Made by a program: the position numbers and the translations under genes. A DNA stretch of 64,000 nt from Stercoripulliclostridium_A sp045577735 (GTDB lineage: Bacteria; Bacillota; Clostridia; Christensenellales; DTU072): positions 62,001 to 126,000 of the forward strand of contig JAZNIY010000019.1 in NCBI GenBank assembly GCA_045577735.1, given 5' to 3'. This document shows, piece by piece, positions 52,531 through 61,215 of this stretch (position 1 is its first letter; the number at the start of each line of letters is the position of its first letter). A model generated the notes under the pieces. The model made no database searches. It was given only the letters and a program-made list of their open reading frames with translations, and was not told the origin of the DNA.

Positions 52531-52559
52531 TTCACGTGACGCGCGCGTTAAATTATAGT
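52531..52559 (+). promoter_or_regulatory. CG-spacer promoter-like element upstream of the Ig-like lipoprotein
   Basis: TTCACG (52531-52536), 17-base spacer TGACGCGCGCGTTAAAT, TATAGT (52554-52559). The boxes are poorer than at 28410 or 37192, but the spacer length and CG tract recur. Confidence 0.45.
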
Positions 52560-52577
52560 AAATAGTTCGCCAATCAT

Positions 52578-52606
52578 TTGCCTTTTTATTATATTTATTA
52601 TATAAT
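52578..52606 (+). promoter_or_regulatory. Second promoter of the Ig-like lipoprotein gene
   Basis: TTGCCT (52578-52583), 17 bases, TATAAT (52601-52606), 34 bases before the ATG at 52641. Confidence 0.6.
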
Positions 52607-52640
52607 GGAGCCAGTTATTTGTAGACCTAAGGAGAATAAC

Positions 52641-55600
52641 ATGCGTCATTTACGTCAATACGGATTATTTATTTTGCTTTTAGTTTTAGTGTTAACTTGT
52701 TCTTTTGCACTACTTGCTTGTGGTGAAGACAATGATGATGGAGAGAGTGACGCAGACGTCCTTAAAATTCGTATTGAAAATTTACCTGAGAAGTCCGTAT
52801 ATTCAGGCGATGAAATAAGTTTGGAAGACGCAACGATTTTGGCAACGACGAGAGGTGGTGCAATCCTTAGTGTGCCGATTACCCAAGATATGCTTTCTGG
52901 CTTTGATACAAATACGTTAGGAGAGCAAACTATTACCATTTCTTATGAAGGATGCACCGCAACTTTTACCGTTAACGTTTTAAAACCCGAAGTTCAATCA
53001 ATATCAATTTCAGAGCGCCCCAGCGTTATATCTGTTGTTCAAGGTGGTTCTCTAAGTTTGACTGGTGTTAAATTAAAAGTCCAACTTCAAAGCCGTTCGA
53101 TAATTATTGATAACATTAATATGAACATGGTAAGAGGCTATAGCAAAGATTTACCGGTTGGGGAGCATACCATATTTATCGATTACGCTGGTTTTTCTGC
53201 AAAATTAGAAATAGAAGTTCTTCCTAAATCTGTTGTTTCTATAGAAATTATCACCATACCCAAAGATACTCAATATTTTGTTGGAGAACCCTTTAATCCC
53301 GCAGGTTTGAGCGTTAAGCGTATGTATGACAATGGCACTGAGGACGTTATTAGATATGAAGATGATGCAACCTTGTTTAGCTTTGAATGTGATGATGAAA
53401 AGTTTAGGGAAGGGTTTACCGAAGAAAGATCTAGCGCTGTAATTACTGTTATTGTTGGAGGGCAGTCTGCTACTTTCAACGATTGTGTTGTTAAAAATCC
53501 TATTGTTAAGAGCTTTAAAGTTGAAAATAAATATGAAATATTAACGTTACCTATCAAACTAAATGAAAGGGAGTTAGTCGCTACAACTACTCTTAATAAT
53601 AGCATTGTTCAAGGGACGAAGATAAATTGGAAGACGGGTCTTGGTACCGTTACCTATGATAATGGTGATTCAATAGATATTAACCTTGCTAATCCATCCA
53701 TATATTTGTACTACGATAGTCTTGATGAAGAAAATCGTGTTAGCACGGAATTTGCACTTAAGGATACTGGTGACCACAACATATATTTGCGTTATGGCAA
53801 TAGCGATGCCTATGACGTTATACAAATAAGCGTAAAGGCAAGAACACCAAAAGAATTGTTATTGGGCGATATTCGTCCCGAGGGTGAAAGAATAGAGGAT
53901 CGTGTGTTTATTGATGGAAGTCGCCTTTCTACCGCTTTCTTAAGATACAATATTTTGTATGATAATGCAACGTACGAATGGGACGTAAATGACGTTACTA
54001 CGTGGGGAGCATTGCTAGAAAGCATGCTTGATGACGACCCTGAGAATCCTTCGACTCTTAATCTATCAGTTGACAATCTTGACGAGGGTAAGCAACTAGT
54101 TAACTTTACCATTAGTGGGGTTACTGCAGGCTTTAAGATTACGGTTGTTGAGAAGGTCGCTCGTTCAATTACAGTTAATGCACCATATAAAAACATATAT
54201 GCCGTTGGTAGTCCCTTGGAATTTGCCGGTTCCTATATTTACGTTCAATACAATGACAATTCTTTTGAACGCATTAGCCCAATTCCGGAAAGTATCGTTG
54301 CACTATATGATAAAGATGGGAATATGGTTAATAACATGTCTTTTGTTGGAGAATATACTGCTAAAGTTAGCTTTGCTGGGCTTGAAAGTTCCTTTAAAGT
54401 TAACGCAGTGGAAAGCAAAGATATAGTAACGGCCATCACGCTTACGGAAAGAAGAAAAATTGATTTAGGAGATGGTAGCGTATCAACCACAAACGTAGAT
54501 ATGCCCCTAGATGAAACCTATTCCTATGCTAACTTTGATTTAATCCCGTTTGATAATATCTTCATGAATATAACCACGGGTGCTGGTTCAAGCACTGAAG
54601 ATCCACCTTGTTTGGCAGATGCAGAGCTTATAGAAGGTGATAGGTTCGCAAGCGGTAAGCAAACTTTGTTGTTCCGCTACCAAGGATTCTTGTTCAACCT
54701 AAACATCGATATTGAAGGAAGAAGAGTTTCTTCAATTGAAGTAAGTAAAGCACCCAATAAATCTGTTTACGTTCTTGGTACGGATGCAGAGTTAGATATT
54801 ACCGGTTTGTTGGTTACCAAAGTATTTAATGATGGTGATAGGGGAGAGCAAAACTACTTTGATTCACTATGGAGTTTCTCAGGATATGATCTAACAAAAG
54901 TAGGAGTACAACAAGTTATTGTTACTTACGTCCTGGGTGATCGTACCTATAACACGTCTTTTGATATTGAAGTTGCAGAATTGAGCGTTGCATCAATTAG
55001 CTTTGATGATACTCAAAACGGCGTAGAAACTTTCGAAATAGTTAACGATGATGGAACGAGAGAAATGTTTAGAGGTATTAAAGTTAGTTACCGAGACGAC
55101 ATTAATTTAACCTATATACATAACTATTTTGATCACGAAGGTCTACCTGTTACCGAAATTCACACGCTATATTTTAACGTAACCTATGAAAATGGAATGG
55201 TCGTTCAAAGAGAGTTGAAGGCAAGCTATATTTCATACGATAAGAACGTTAACCCCAACGTAAGTGGCGATTTCAAATATGAGGCTAAGATAAGTTATGG
55301 CGGACAAATCACCAGTATGAATTTATACGTCGCTTTTAGAAAATTAGCAAGCATAGAAGTTTATAATCTTCCCAACGTTGTTACTTATGCAGAAGGTCAA
55401 ACTTTAAGCAGAGAGGGCGGTTATATTTTAAGAAGATTTGATGATGGTACTACCGATATCCTACCTATGACCAATGGACTAATTGGTGTTGATGGATACG
55501 ATGCAAACCCCTTTATAAACGTTCAAGGTGGTACGTATTTGGATCAAGACGTTACCCTTTCTTATGGAAACAAGACAACTACTTTCACCGTAAGGACTTA

Positions 55601-56438
55601 TAGAAAACTTGTAGCTGTTCCGACCATAGGCAACTCTATTTTCAGTTATGGTGACGTAAGCGTGCCCGTAATAACCATAAGAGAAAGCATTGCTGGATTT
55701 GAGATCCCTTCAACTACGTTAGAGTATTGGGTAGACGGTGCGTGGGTAAGCGAACGCCCCGTATATCCGGGAACGTATCCATTAAGAATAATGGTTCATG
55801 AAAATGAATATTACGTAAGCGACGTTGTTGAAGATGCTTCATTAAGCCTAATAATTAGAAAGAAGGCTATCATTATTAAGATTGATGCTGTAAGCAAGGT
55901 TTATAAGGAAGCGGATCCTAGATTTACTTATATCATTGAAGAGGGTGAACTTGTGGGCAACGATTACGTTGATATCGAAATTACTCGTGAACCCGGTGAA
56001 GACGTTAAGTACGTTGGAACAGGTTCTAATAGGGTAATTGGTTCCTATGCTATAACGGCTAAACTTACCGAGGGCGGTGCAAATAATAATGCATTATATG
56101 AATTAGCTTATGAACAAGTTGGTTTAACAATTAAGCCCAGAACTGTAACGGTTAATAAGAATAACGTAGTCATAAACGTTGAGTTTACAGCTCCTAGCAA
56201 TTATAACCCAGTTAACCAAACAATACCATATACCGGATTGGCAATTAGTGGATTTACTGCTAAGTATACCGATGCTGAAGGCTTTATTAGTATGATAGAA
56301 GCAAAGGATATTCTTTACTATGATGCAAATGGTAATCTTTTGACAGGACTGCCCAAAGAGCGTGGTGATTACCAAGTAAGAATTTCTGACAACTATTCAT
56401 TCCAAGGCACTTCGATGAGGAACTTTACAATAGTATAA
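52641..56438 (+). CDS. Large lipoprotein with tandem Ig-like (Big_3) domains and a C-terminal MBG-like domain
   Basis: 1265 aa. Signal peptide with lipobox LLAC (C27), then an acidic linker. About nine beta-sandwich repeats share the pattern V-x-S-I-x-I-x-x-x-P-x-K, Y-x-x-G-(D/E), a G-[LV]-x-V strand and a T-x-T-F-x-V close, as in SIEIITIPKDTQYFVGEPFN and SITVNAPYKNIYAVGSPLEF. Near 1085 IIKIDAVSKVYKEADPRFTY is MBG-like. A surface-tethered stalk, probably for glycan or matrix contact. AAGGAG precedes the ATG at 52641; an in-frame TTG at 52578 is rejected. The aminotransferase gene follows after 43 bases without a terminator. Confidence 0.8.
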   Translation: MRHLRQYGLFILLLVLVLTCSFALLACGEDNDDGESDADVLKIRIENLPEKSVYSGDEISLEDATILATTRGGAILSVPITQDMLSGFDTNTLGEQTITISYEGCTATFTVNVLKPEVQSISISERPSVISVVQGGSLSLTGVKLKVQLQSRSIIIDNINMNMVRGYSKDLPVGEHTIFIDYAGFSAKLEIEVLPKSVVSIEIITIPKDTQYFVGEPFNPAGLSVKRMYDNGTEDVIRYEDDATLFSFECDDEKFREGFTEERSSAVITVIVGGQSATFNDCVVKNPIVKSFKVENKYEILTLPIKLNERELVATTTLNNSIVQGTKINWKTGLGTVTYDNGDSIDINLANPSIYLYYDSLDEENRVSTEFALKDTGDHNIYLRYGNSDAYDVIQISVKARTPKELLLGDIRPEGERIEDRVFIDGSRLSTAFLRYNILYDNATYEWDVNDVTTWGALLESMLDDDPENPSTLNLSVDNLDEGKQLVNFTISGVTAGFKITVVEKVARSITVNAPYKNIYAVGSPLEFAGSYIYVQYNDNSFERISPIPESIVALYDKDGNMVNNMSFVGEYTAKVSFAGLESSFKVNAVESKDIVTAITLTERRKIDLGDGSVSTTNVDMPLDETYSYANFDLIPFDNIFMNITTGAGSSTEDPPCLADAELIEGDRFASGKQTLLFRYQGFLFNLNIDIEGRRVSSIEVSKAPNKSVYVLGTDAELDITGLLVTKVFNDGDRGEQNYFDSLWSFSGYDLTKVGVQQVIVTYVLGDRTYNTSFDIEVAELSVASISFDDTQNGVETFEIVNDDGTREMFRGIKVSYRDDINLTYIHNYFDHEGLPVTEIHTLYFNVTYENGMVVQRELKASYISYDKNVNPNVSGDFKYEAKISYGGQITSMNLYVAFRKLASIEVYNLPNVVTYAEGQTLSREGGYILRRFDDGTTDILPMTNGLIGVDGYDANPFINVQGGTYLDQDVTLSYGNKTTTFTVRTYRKLVAVPTIGNSIFSYGDVSVPVITIRESIAGFEIPSTTLEYWVDGAWVSERPVYPGTYPLRIMVHENEYYVSDVVEDASLSLIIRKKAIIIKIDAVSKVYKEADPRFTYIIEEGELVGNDYVDIEITREPGEDVKYVGTGSNRVIGSYAITAKLTEGGANNNALYELAYEQVGLTIKPRTVTVNKNNVVINVEFTAPSNYNPVNQTIPYTGLAISGFTAKYTDAEGFISMIEAKDILYYDANGNLLTGLPKERGDYQVRISDNYSFQGTSMRNFTIV

Positions 56439-56481
56439 ATAATTTAAAAAATATAAAACACATCCAAGGAGGTTTCACTTT

Positions 56482-58083
56482 ATGGACAATGAACAAAAGT
56501 TTTCAATTTCTCAATGGGAAGAACCGGGACGCATTTATGCCGACCTTAATAATCTAACTTCTCAACCAATTTGGGAAATAAGCGACGAAGAACTCGAAAA
56601 AATCAAAGTTCACTTTGATACGAAATGTGCAAAGTCAAAAGAAATTACCACCGAAGCTAAAAAATATATCCCCGGTGGCGTTCAACACAACCTTGCATTT
56701 AACTTCCCATTCCCTATTTGTATGGATAAAGCTGAGGGCGCATATCTATACGATCGTGATGGAAACGAATATATCGACTTCCTACAAGCCGGTGGTCCTA
56801 CCATTCTAGGCTCAAATTATCCCGCAGTTAAAGAAAAAGTTATGGAACTTCTTAATACGTGCGGACCTGTTACTGGTCTCTTCCATGAAGGTGAAATGCT
56901 ATTGGCAAGGAAGATTAGCGAACTAATGCCCGCTTGTGAAATGTTCCGTATGCTAGGTTCAGGTACCGAATCTGTTATGGCAGCTATTCGTGTAGCTCGT
57001 TGTGCAACCAAGAAAAAGAGAGTTATCAAAGTTGGTGGCGCATATCATGGTTGGTCTGATCAAATGGTTTATGGCCTGAAGATTCCCGGTAGCCGTCAAT
57101 TCTTAGAATCACACGGTATTGCTGGCGGTTGCTACAAGAATACCGATGAAGTTCGTCCCAATGACCTTAAGATGCTCGAAAAAATGCTCAAACTCAATAG
57201 TTTAAGAGGCGGTACTGCAGCTGTTATCGTAGAACCTGTTGGTCCTGAAAGCGGAACTCGTCCCATTTCTCTTGATTACAACGAAAAAGCAAGAATGCTT
57301 GCTAAAAAATATGGTGCATTATTTATCTTTGACGAAGTTGTTACCGGCTTCCGTTTGGGCACTAGTGGTGCAGCAGGTTACTTCTTTGGCAAGTATGATT
57401 ATGATAAAGAATTACCCTTTGAATGGATAATCGAAGACCGCAAGATTGAAGATGGCAAAGTTGTTAAGTTCAAACGTCAAGCAACCGGTAGAGATATGTA
57501 TCCCGATTTAACCGTATTCGGTAAAATCGTTGCCGGTGGATATCCTGCAGCAGGTGGTGTAGGCGGTAAGAGAGAATACGTTTCATTGATGGCAGCAGGT
57601 GTTGCTGGTATGGGTAAGAAGGCATACGTTGGTGGAACACTAGCAGCTAACCCCTTGTCCGCATACGCAGGATATTGCGCAATTTGCGAAATCGAAAAGA
57701 ATGATGCTTGTGTAAAAGCAGGTCGTGCAGGTGATCGCCTAGCATCAGGACTAAAAGAACTAATTAAGAAATATGGTCTACCTTACGTTGTTTATAACCA
57801 AGGTTCCATTGTTCACCTTGAATGTACCGGCGCTATGTCATTTGACTTTAGCTCAATGAATCTATTGAAATCTGTTATTCCTATGCTTAATAAAAAAGCA
57901 GAAATGCTCAATAGAAAGAAAGCTATGGAACACATGGGCGCAGCATATATGGCAAATGGTATCGTAACGCTTGCAGGTTCAAGACTTTATACTTCTATGG
58001 CTGACACCGATGAAATCATCGATGAGGCACTCCGTAGATTTGACAAGGTATTTGCAACCGTTGTTAATACCGGTAAAAAATAA
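56482..58083 (+). CDS. Class III aminotransferase, glutamate-1-semialdehyde aminomutase-like
   Basis: 533 aa, about 100 longer than HemL. YIPGGVQHNLAFNFPFPICM, DGNEYIDFLQAGGPTILG, MLGSGTESVMAAIRVAR, VIVEPVGPESGTRP, FIFDEVVTGFRLGTSGA and VFGKIVAGGYPAAG (PLP lysine K348) are class III blocks, closest to the GSAM branch. An N-terminal extension (1-55) and an insert (about 305-340) set it apart from heme biosynthesis. It lies with two aldolase-type genes and a sugar carrier, so a catabolic transamination or isomerisation of an amino-sugar-like acid is more plausible. AAGGAGG precedes the ATG. Confidence 0.8.
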   Translation: MDNEQKFSISQWEEPGRIYADLNNLTSQPIWEISDEELEKIKVHFDTKCAKSKEITTEAKKYIPGGVQHNLAFNFPFPICMDKAEGAYLYDRDGNEYIDFLQAGGPTILGSNYPAVKEKVMELLNTCGPVTGLFHEGEMLLARKISELMPACEMFRMLGSGTESVMAAIRVARCATKKKRVIKVGGAYHGWSDQMVYGLKIPGSRQFLESHGIAGGCYKNTDEVRPNDLKMLEKMLKLNSLRGGTAAVIVEPVGPESGTRPISLDYNEKARMLAKKYGALFIFDEVVTGFRLGTSGAAGYFFGKYDYDKELPFEWIIEDRKIEDGKVVKFKRQATGRDMYPDLTVFGKIVAGGYPAAGGVGGKREYVSLMAAGVAGMGKKAYVGGTLAANPLSAYAGYCAICEIEKNDACVKAGRAGDRLASGLKELIKKYGLPYVVYNQGSIVHLECTGAMSFDFSSMNLLKSVIPMLNKKAEMLNRKKAMEHMGAAYMANGIVTLAGSRLYTSMADTDEIIDEALRRFDKVFATVVNTGKK

Positions 58084-58108
58084 AGCGAAGTATATTTAGG
58101 AAAAGGCT

Positions 58109-58738
58109 ATGAAGAATAAACTCATAAAACAAATTTTAGAGTTTTGCAAGGAGATGGAAGAGGATAAACTCGTCAAACTCGGTGACACTATGAGTGTTAG
58201 ATTCGAGGGTGGTATGCTTATCACTTCCTCTCAAAAGCCTATGGCAGAAATTGGCGAAGAAGATATTGCATATGTTGACCTAACGGAGCCCAAAGATGAA
58301 ATTTCGGCACTCCATTTAGCTATTTATTCTACACGTGACGACATTAATGCAATCATAATTAATCATGCCCCTTACTGCGTAGGTATTGCAAAAGGATTAA
58401 AGAAATTCCCTGCTTGCTTGGACGACATGGCACAAATTATTGGGCCTACTGCTAAGGTTGCGCCTTCAAATAGTATCGCGGACGTTATCAAAACCTTGAA
58501 CGGCAGAAATGCTTGTTTAATAAAGAATGACGGCGTTATTGCAACAGGAAGAACTTTGGACGAAGCACATACTGGCTCGCTCGTTTTGGAAAAGGGCGCT
58601 ATTGCCTACGTTGGTTCTACCGTACTTGGAAACTCTGTTAAAATTAGTACATTTGACGCGCTTTTGATGCGTTTTATTTACAAGACAAAATATTCCAAGA
58701 AAGACCAAGCCGAGAAACAAGCTGAATTAAAAGGTTAG
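58109..58738 (+). CDS. Class II aldolase/adducin paralogue lacking metal ligands
   Basis: 209 aa. It aligns along its length with the next gene. The metal site of class II aldolases (E, H-x-H, H) is degraded: E64 remains, but the HSHP block is INHA (I84, H86) and the last His (NHG) is NDG (D141). The phosphate-binding GNIS block is GDTMS. It therefore probably cannot bind zinc or cleave substrates alone, and may be a regulatory or structural subunit for its neighbour. The same operon and a gap of only 9 bases support a heteromer (inference). AGGAAAAGG precedes the ATG. Confidence 0.75.
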   Translation: MKNKLIKQILEFCKEMEEDKLVKLGDTMSVRFEGGMLITSSQKPMAEIGEEDIAYVDLTEPKDEISALHLAIYSTRDDINAIIINHAPYCVGIAKGLKKFPACLDDMAQIIGPTAKVAPSNSIADVIKTLNGRNACLIKNDGVIATGRTLDEAHTGSLVLEKGAIAYVGSTVLGNSVKISTFDALLMRFIYKTKYSKKDQAEKQAELKG

Positions 58739-58747
58739 GAGGGCGTT

Positions 58748-59383
58748 ATGACTGAGCAAGAATTAAGACAACAAGTTAAAGATGCAGGCGTTGCTCTTCT
58801 TAAAGAAGGATTGGTAAGAGGTACTTGGGGTAATATCAGCGTTCGTATGGACGACAAAAAGATGATCGTTACTCCTAGTGGTATGGACTACATTCGTATG
58901 AAGCCCGAAGATACCGTTGTGGTTGATATTGAAACGTTGGAATATGATAGTCCCGTTAAACCCACTTCGGAAAAGAAGATTCATGCAGCAATTCTTCGTG
59001 ATAGACCCGAAATTAATGCCGTTATTCACAGCCACCCCATATGGAGTTCTGCAGTAGCTGCTGCAAGAAAAACCATGCCATCTATTACTCCTAGAATGAA
59101 AGAGTTGGTCGGGGAAGACGTTAGGACGGGAGATTATGGTCTACCTAGCACTAAAAAACTAACCGAAGGTGCTGTTAAAGCACTTAAGGATAGAAACGCT
59201 TGTTTCCTAGCAAACCACGGCATTTTTGTATGTGGTAAAACTATGGAAGAAGCATTCGAGATTATGAGAGAGATGGAATACTGCTCAAAACTATATATTG
59301 ATAATATAGTTAAGGCTGAACTTGGCAAGGAAGAAGTAGACGCTAACGACGTAATCGAAGTATTTTACAAAAAAATTAAATAG
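58748..59383 (+). CDS. Class II aldolase (fuculose-/ribulose-phosphate aldolase-like)
   Basis: 211 aa. All expected residues are present: GTWGNISVR (25-33) for phosphate binding, E75 in PTSEKKIHAA, H94 and H96 in AVIHSHPIW, and H157 in LANHGIF. Reactions in this family are aldol cleavage of fuculose-1-P, rhamnulose-1-P or ribulose-5-P epimerisation; the specific sugar is unknown. AGGAGGG precedes the ATG. Downstream of the degenerate paralogue and upstream of the GPH carrier in one operon. Confidence 0.85.
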   Translation: MTEQELRQQVKDAGVALLKEGLVRGTWGNISVRMDDKKMIVTPSGMDYIRMKPEDTVVVDIETLEYDSPVKPTSEKKIHAAILRDRPEINAVIHSHPIWSSAVAAARKTMPSITPRMKELVGEDVRTGDYGLPSTKKLTEGAVKALKDRNACFLANHGIFVCGKTMEEAFEIMREMEYCSKLYIDNIVKAELGKEEVDANDVIEVFYKKIK

Positions 59384-59397
59384 TTCGGAGGGAACAA

Positions 59398-61116
59398 ATG
59401 AGTAATTTTAAAGCAAGTGTTAATAGTTTGGTAAACAAATTATTTGGCACAACTCCTGGCGACGGCGAAATGCAAGCAAAGGAAGGTATGGCCTATAGTA
59501 TAGCAGGTTTTGGCCAAAACTTTATTTGTACTATTATTGGTAGTTATCTTACCGTATTCATGACCGACGCCCTTGGATTTAACATTGACGTTAAAGTTGG
59601 CGCATTAACTGGTGTTGTTGCAGTAGCAGTTTTGATGCTTGTAACACGTATGTTTGATGCTTTCAATGACCCAATTATGGGTTCAATCGTAGACAAAACA
59701 CGTACTAAGTATGGTAAATGTCGTCCCTATCTCCAATGGATGCCCATTCCAATTGCTGTAATGACGATCCTATGCTTCTTACCATTCTATAAAACCGATA
59801 TGGGAAGCTTTATAGGCCTATCTTTAGTTTACGTAGTATGGTCAGTAACCTATACCATAGTTGACGTTCCTTATTGGGCACTTTCAACGGCTATGACCAA
59901 CGATACGACTAAACGTGGTAATATGCTTACTATAGCACGTATGTTCTGTACTGTTGGTGCAGGTATAGTTACCATTTTCGTACCTATGATCACTTCTGGT
60001 GTAACTGCTAAGTTTAAATATGATACTTTTGCAGTTCGCGATCCTAATATGGTTGTACATACCGGTGATGCAGCAAAGGCATTTTTGGATGGATCAAAAA
60101 ATTTCCTAGGACAAGAATCCTGGGCTCTTAAAGAGGGATTAGAAGCACAAGGCTACAAGATGATGGAGGGATTATTAAGACCTGAATTTGCAGCTCAAAA
60201 TGCTGAAGCTCTTCGTTGGACATACTTCATTATTTGTGTAGTACTAGTTGTTCTTGCAATCCCCATGTTCTATTATGGATTTAAACATACTAAAGAACGT
60301 GTTGGTGTTGGTGCAGATGGAACTGTAACAGAAAAACCAAATTCACTTGGTCACAACCTAAAACTCTTGTTCAAAAACAAAGAACTTCTCCTTATCGTTT
60401 TAAGTGGTATCCTTGGTGGTGCAAGAATGGTTTATACTTATACAGGTGGTTTGTACTTCTGTAAGTATGCACTCCAAAATGAATCCGCTTATTCTATGCT
60501 AACTATGTTGGTTATCCCCGGTGGCCTTGTTGCATCGGTTCTAACCCCCTGGATGACTAAAAAGTTTAGTAAGAAGACTTCTTACATTGCAACTCACATT
60601 TTGGGTGCAGTAGCGATGGTGGTTATGTTCTTCATGTGGGACTTCAAGGCTGGTACGTTTGTTAACGGTGGCTTAATCGTTGCTATAATTTGTATGATAC
60701 TCCTTGGTATTCCTCAAGGTATCAATAACATTATGACCTACGCTATGATAGGTGACACCGTTGACTATCTCGAATGGAAGACAGGTGAGCGTGGTGAAGG
60801 TATATGCTTTGCAATGCAAACTCTAATCAACAAGATCGGTATGGCTGTTGGTGCATTTATTGGTGTTCTTGCGTATGCAATGGCTGGTATTAGCCCCTCA
60901 AACCCCGAAGGTTCCATGACCATTGAAGGATTGAACAAACTATGGATGATGCTTGTACTAAGTGGTGCAGTAAGCTTCATAGCATGTATAATCCCCATGT
61001 TATTCTACACCATTTCCGAAGATAAACAACGTAAGATGGTTGCAGAAATCGCAGCAGGAACTAATCCCGGTGCTGCAAACAAAAATGGTGCACAATTAGT
61101 AAAAGAAGAAGCATAG
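59398..61116 (+). CDS. GPH-family sugar:cation symporter
   Basis: 572 aa with twelve predicted helices and a periplasmic-side insert of about 75 residues (about 200-275) between helices 6 and 7. MAYSIAGFGQNFICTIIGSY and MFDAFNDPIMGSIVDKTRTK match the GPH blocks; the second half has AMIGDTVDYLEWKTGERGEG. It likely brings in the substrate of the aminotransferase and aldolase operon. CGGAGGG precedes the ATG. Together with 24358 it is the second GPH carrier of the window. Confidence 0.85.
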   Translation: MSNFKASVNSLVNKLFGTTPGDGEMQAKEGMAYSIAGFGQNFICTIIGSYLTVFMTDALGFNIDVKVGALTGVVAVAVLMLVTRMFDAFNDPIMGSIVDKTRTKYGKCRPYLQWMPIPIAVMTILCFLPFYKTDMGSFIGLSLVYVVWSVTYTIVDVPYWALSTAMTNDTTKRGNMLTIARMFCTVGAGIVTIFVPMITSGVTAKFKYDTFAVRDPNMVVHTGDAAKAFLDGSKNFLGQESWALKEGLEAQGYKMMEGLLRPEFAAQNAEALRWTYFIICVVLVVLAIPMFYYGFKHTKERVGVGADGTVTEKPNSLGHNLKLLFKNKELLLIVLSGILGGARMVYTYTGGLYFCKYALQNESAYSMLTMLVIPGGLVASVLTPWMTKKFSKKTSYIATHILGAVAMVVMFFMWDFKAGTFVNGGLIVAIICMILLGIPQGINNIMTYAMIGDTVDYLEWKTGERGEGICFAMQTLINKIGMAVGAFIGVLAYAMAGISPSNPEGSMTIEGLNKLWMMLVLSGAVSFIACIIPMLFYTISEDKQRKMVAEIAAGTNPGAANKNGAQLVKEEA

Positions 61117-61134
61117 TATTACAATTAAATTCAT

Positions 61135-61165
61135 ATCCAAGACGCCCAAATGTGGTGTCTTGGAT
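61135..61165 (+). other. Stable hairpin without U tract
   Basis: ATCCAAGACGCC (61135-61146) pairs with GGTGTCTTGGAT (61154-61165) around a 7-base loop. An A-rich stretch follows, so it is not a plus-strand terminator; it may stabilise the upstream mRNA or tune read-through into the next gene. Confidence 0.5.
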
Positions 61166-61215
61166 ACCTAAAAAATAAAAAATGATTTGAACTTAGTCAA
61201 GGAGGTTAATAGACT

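Noticed and set aside
61135..61165. Terminator of the second GPH transporter gene
   Set aside because: The stem is followed by A-rich sequence on the plus strand, not by T.
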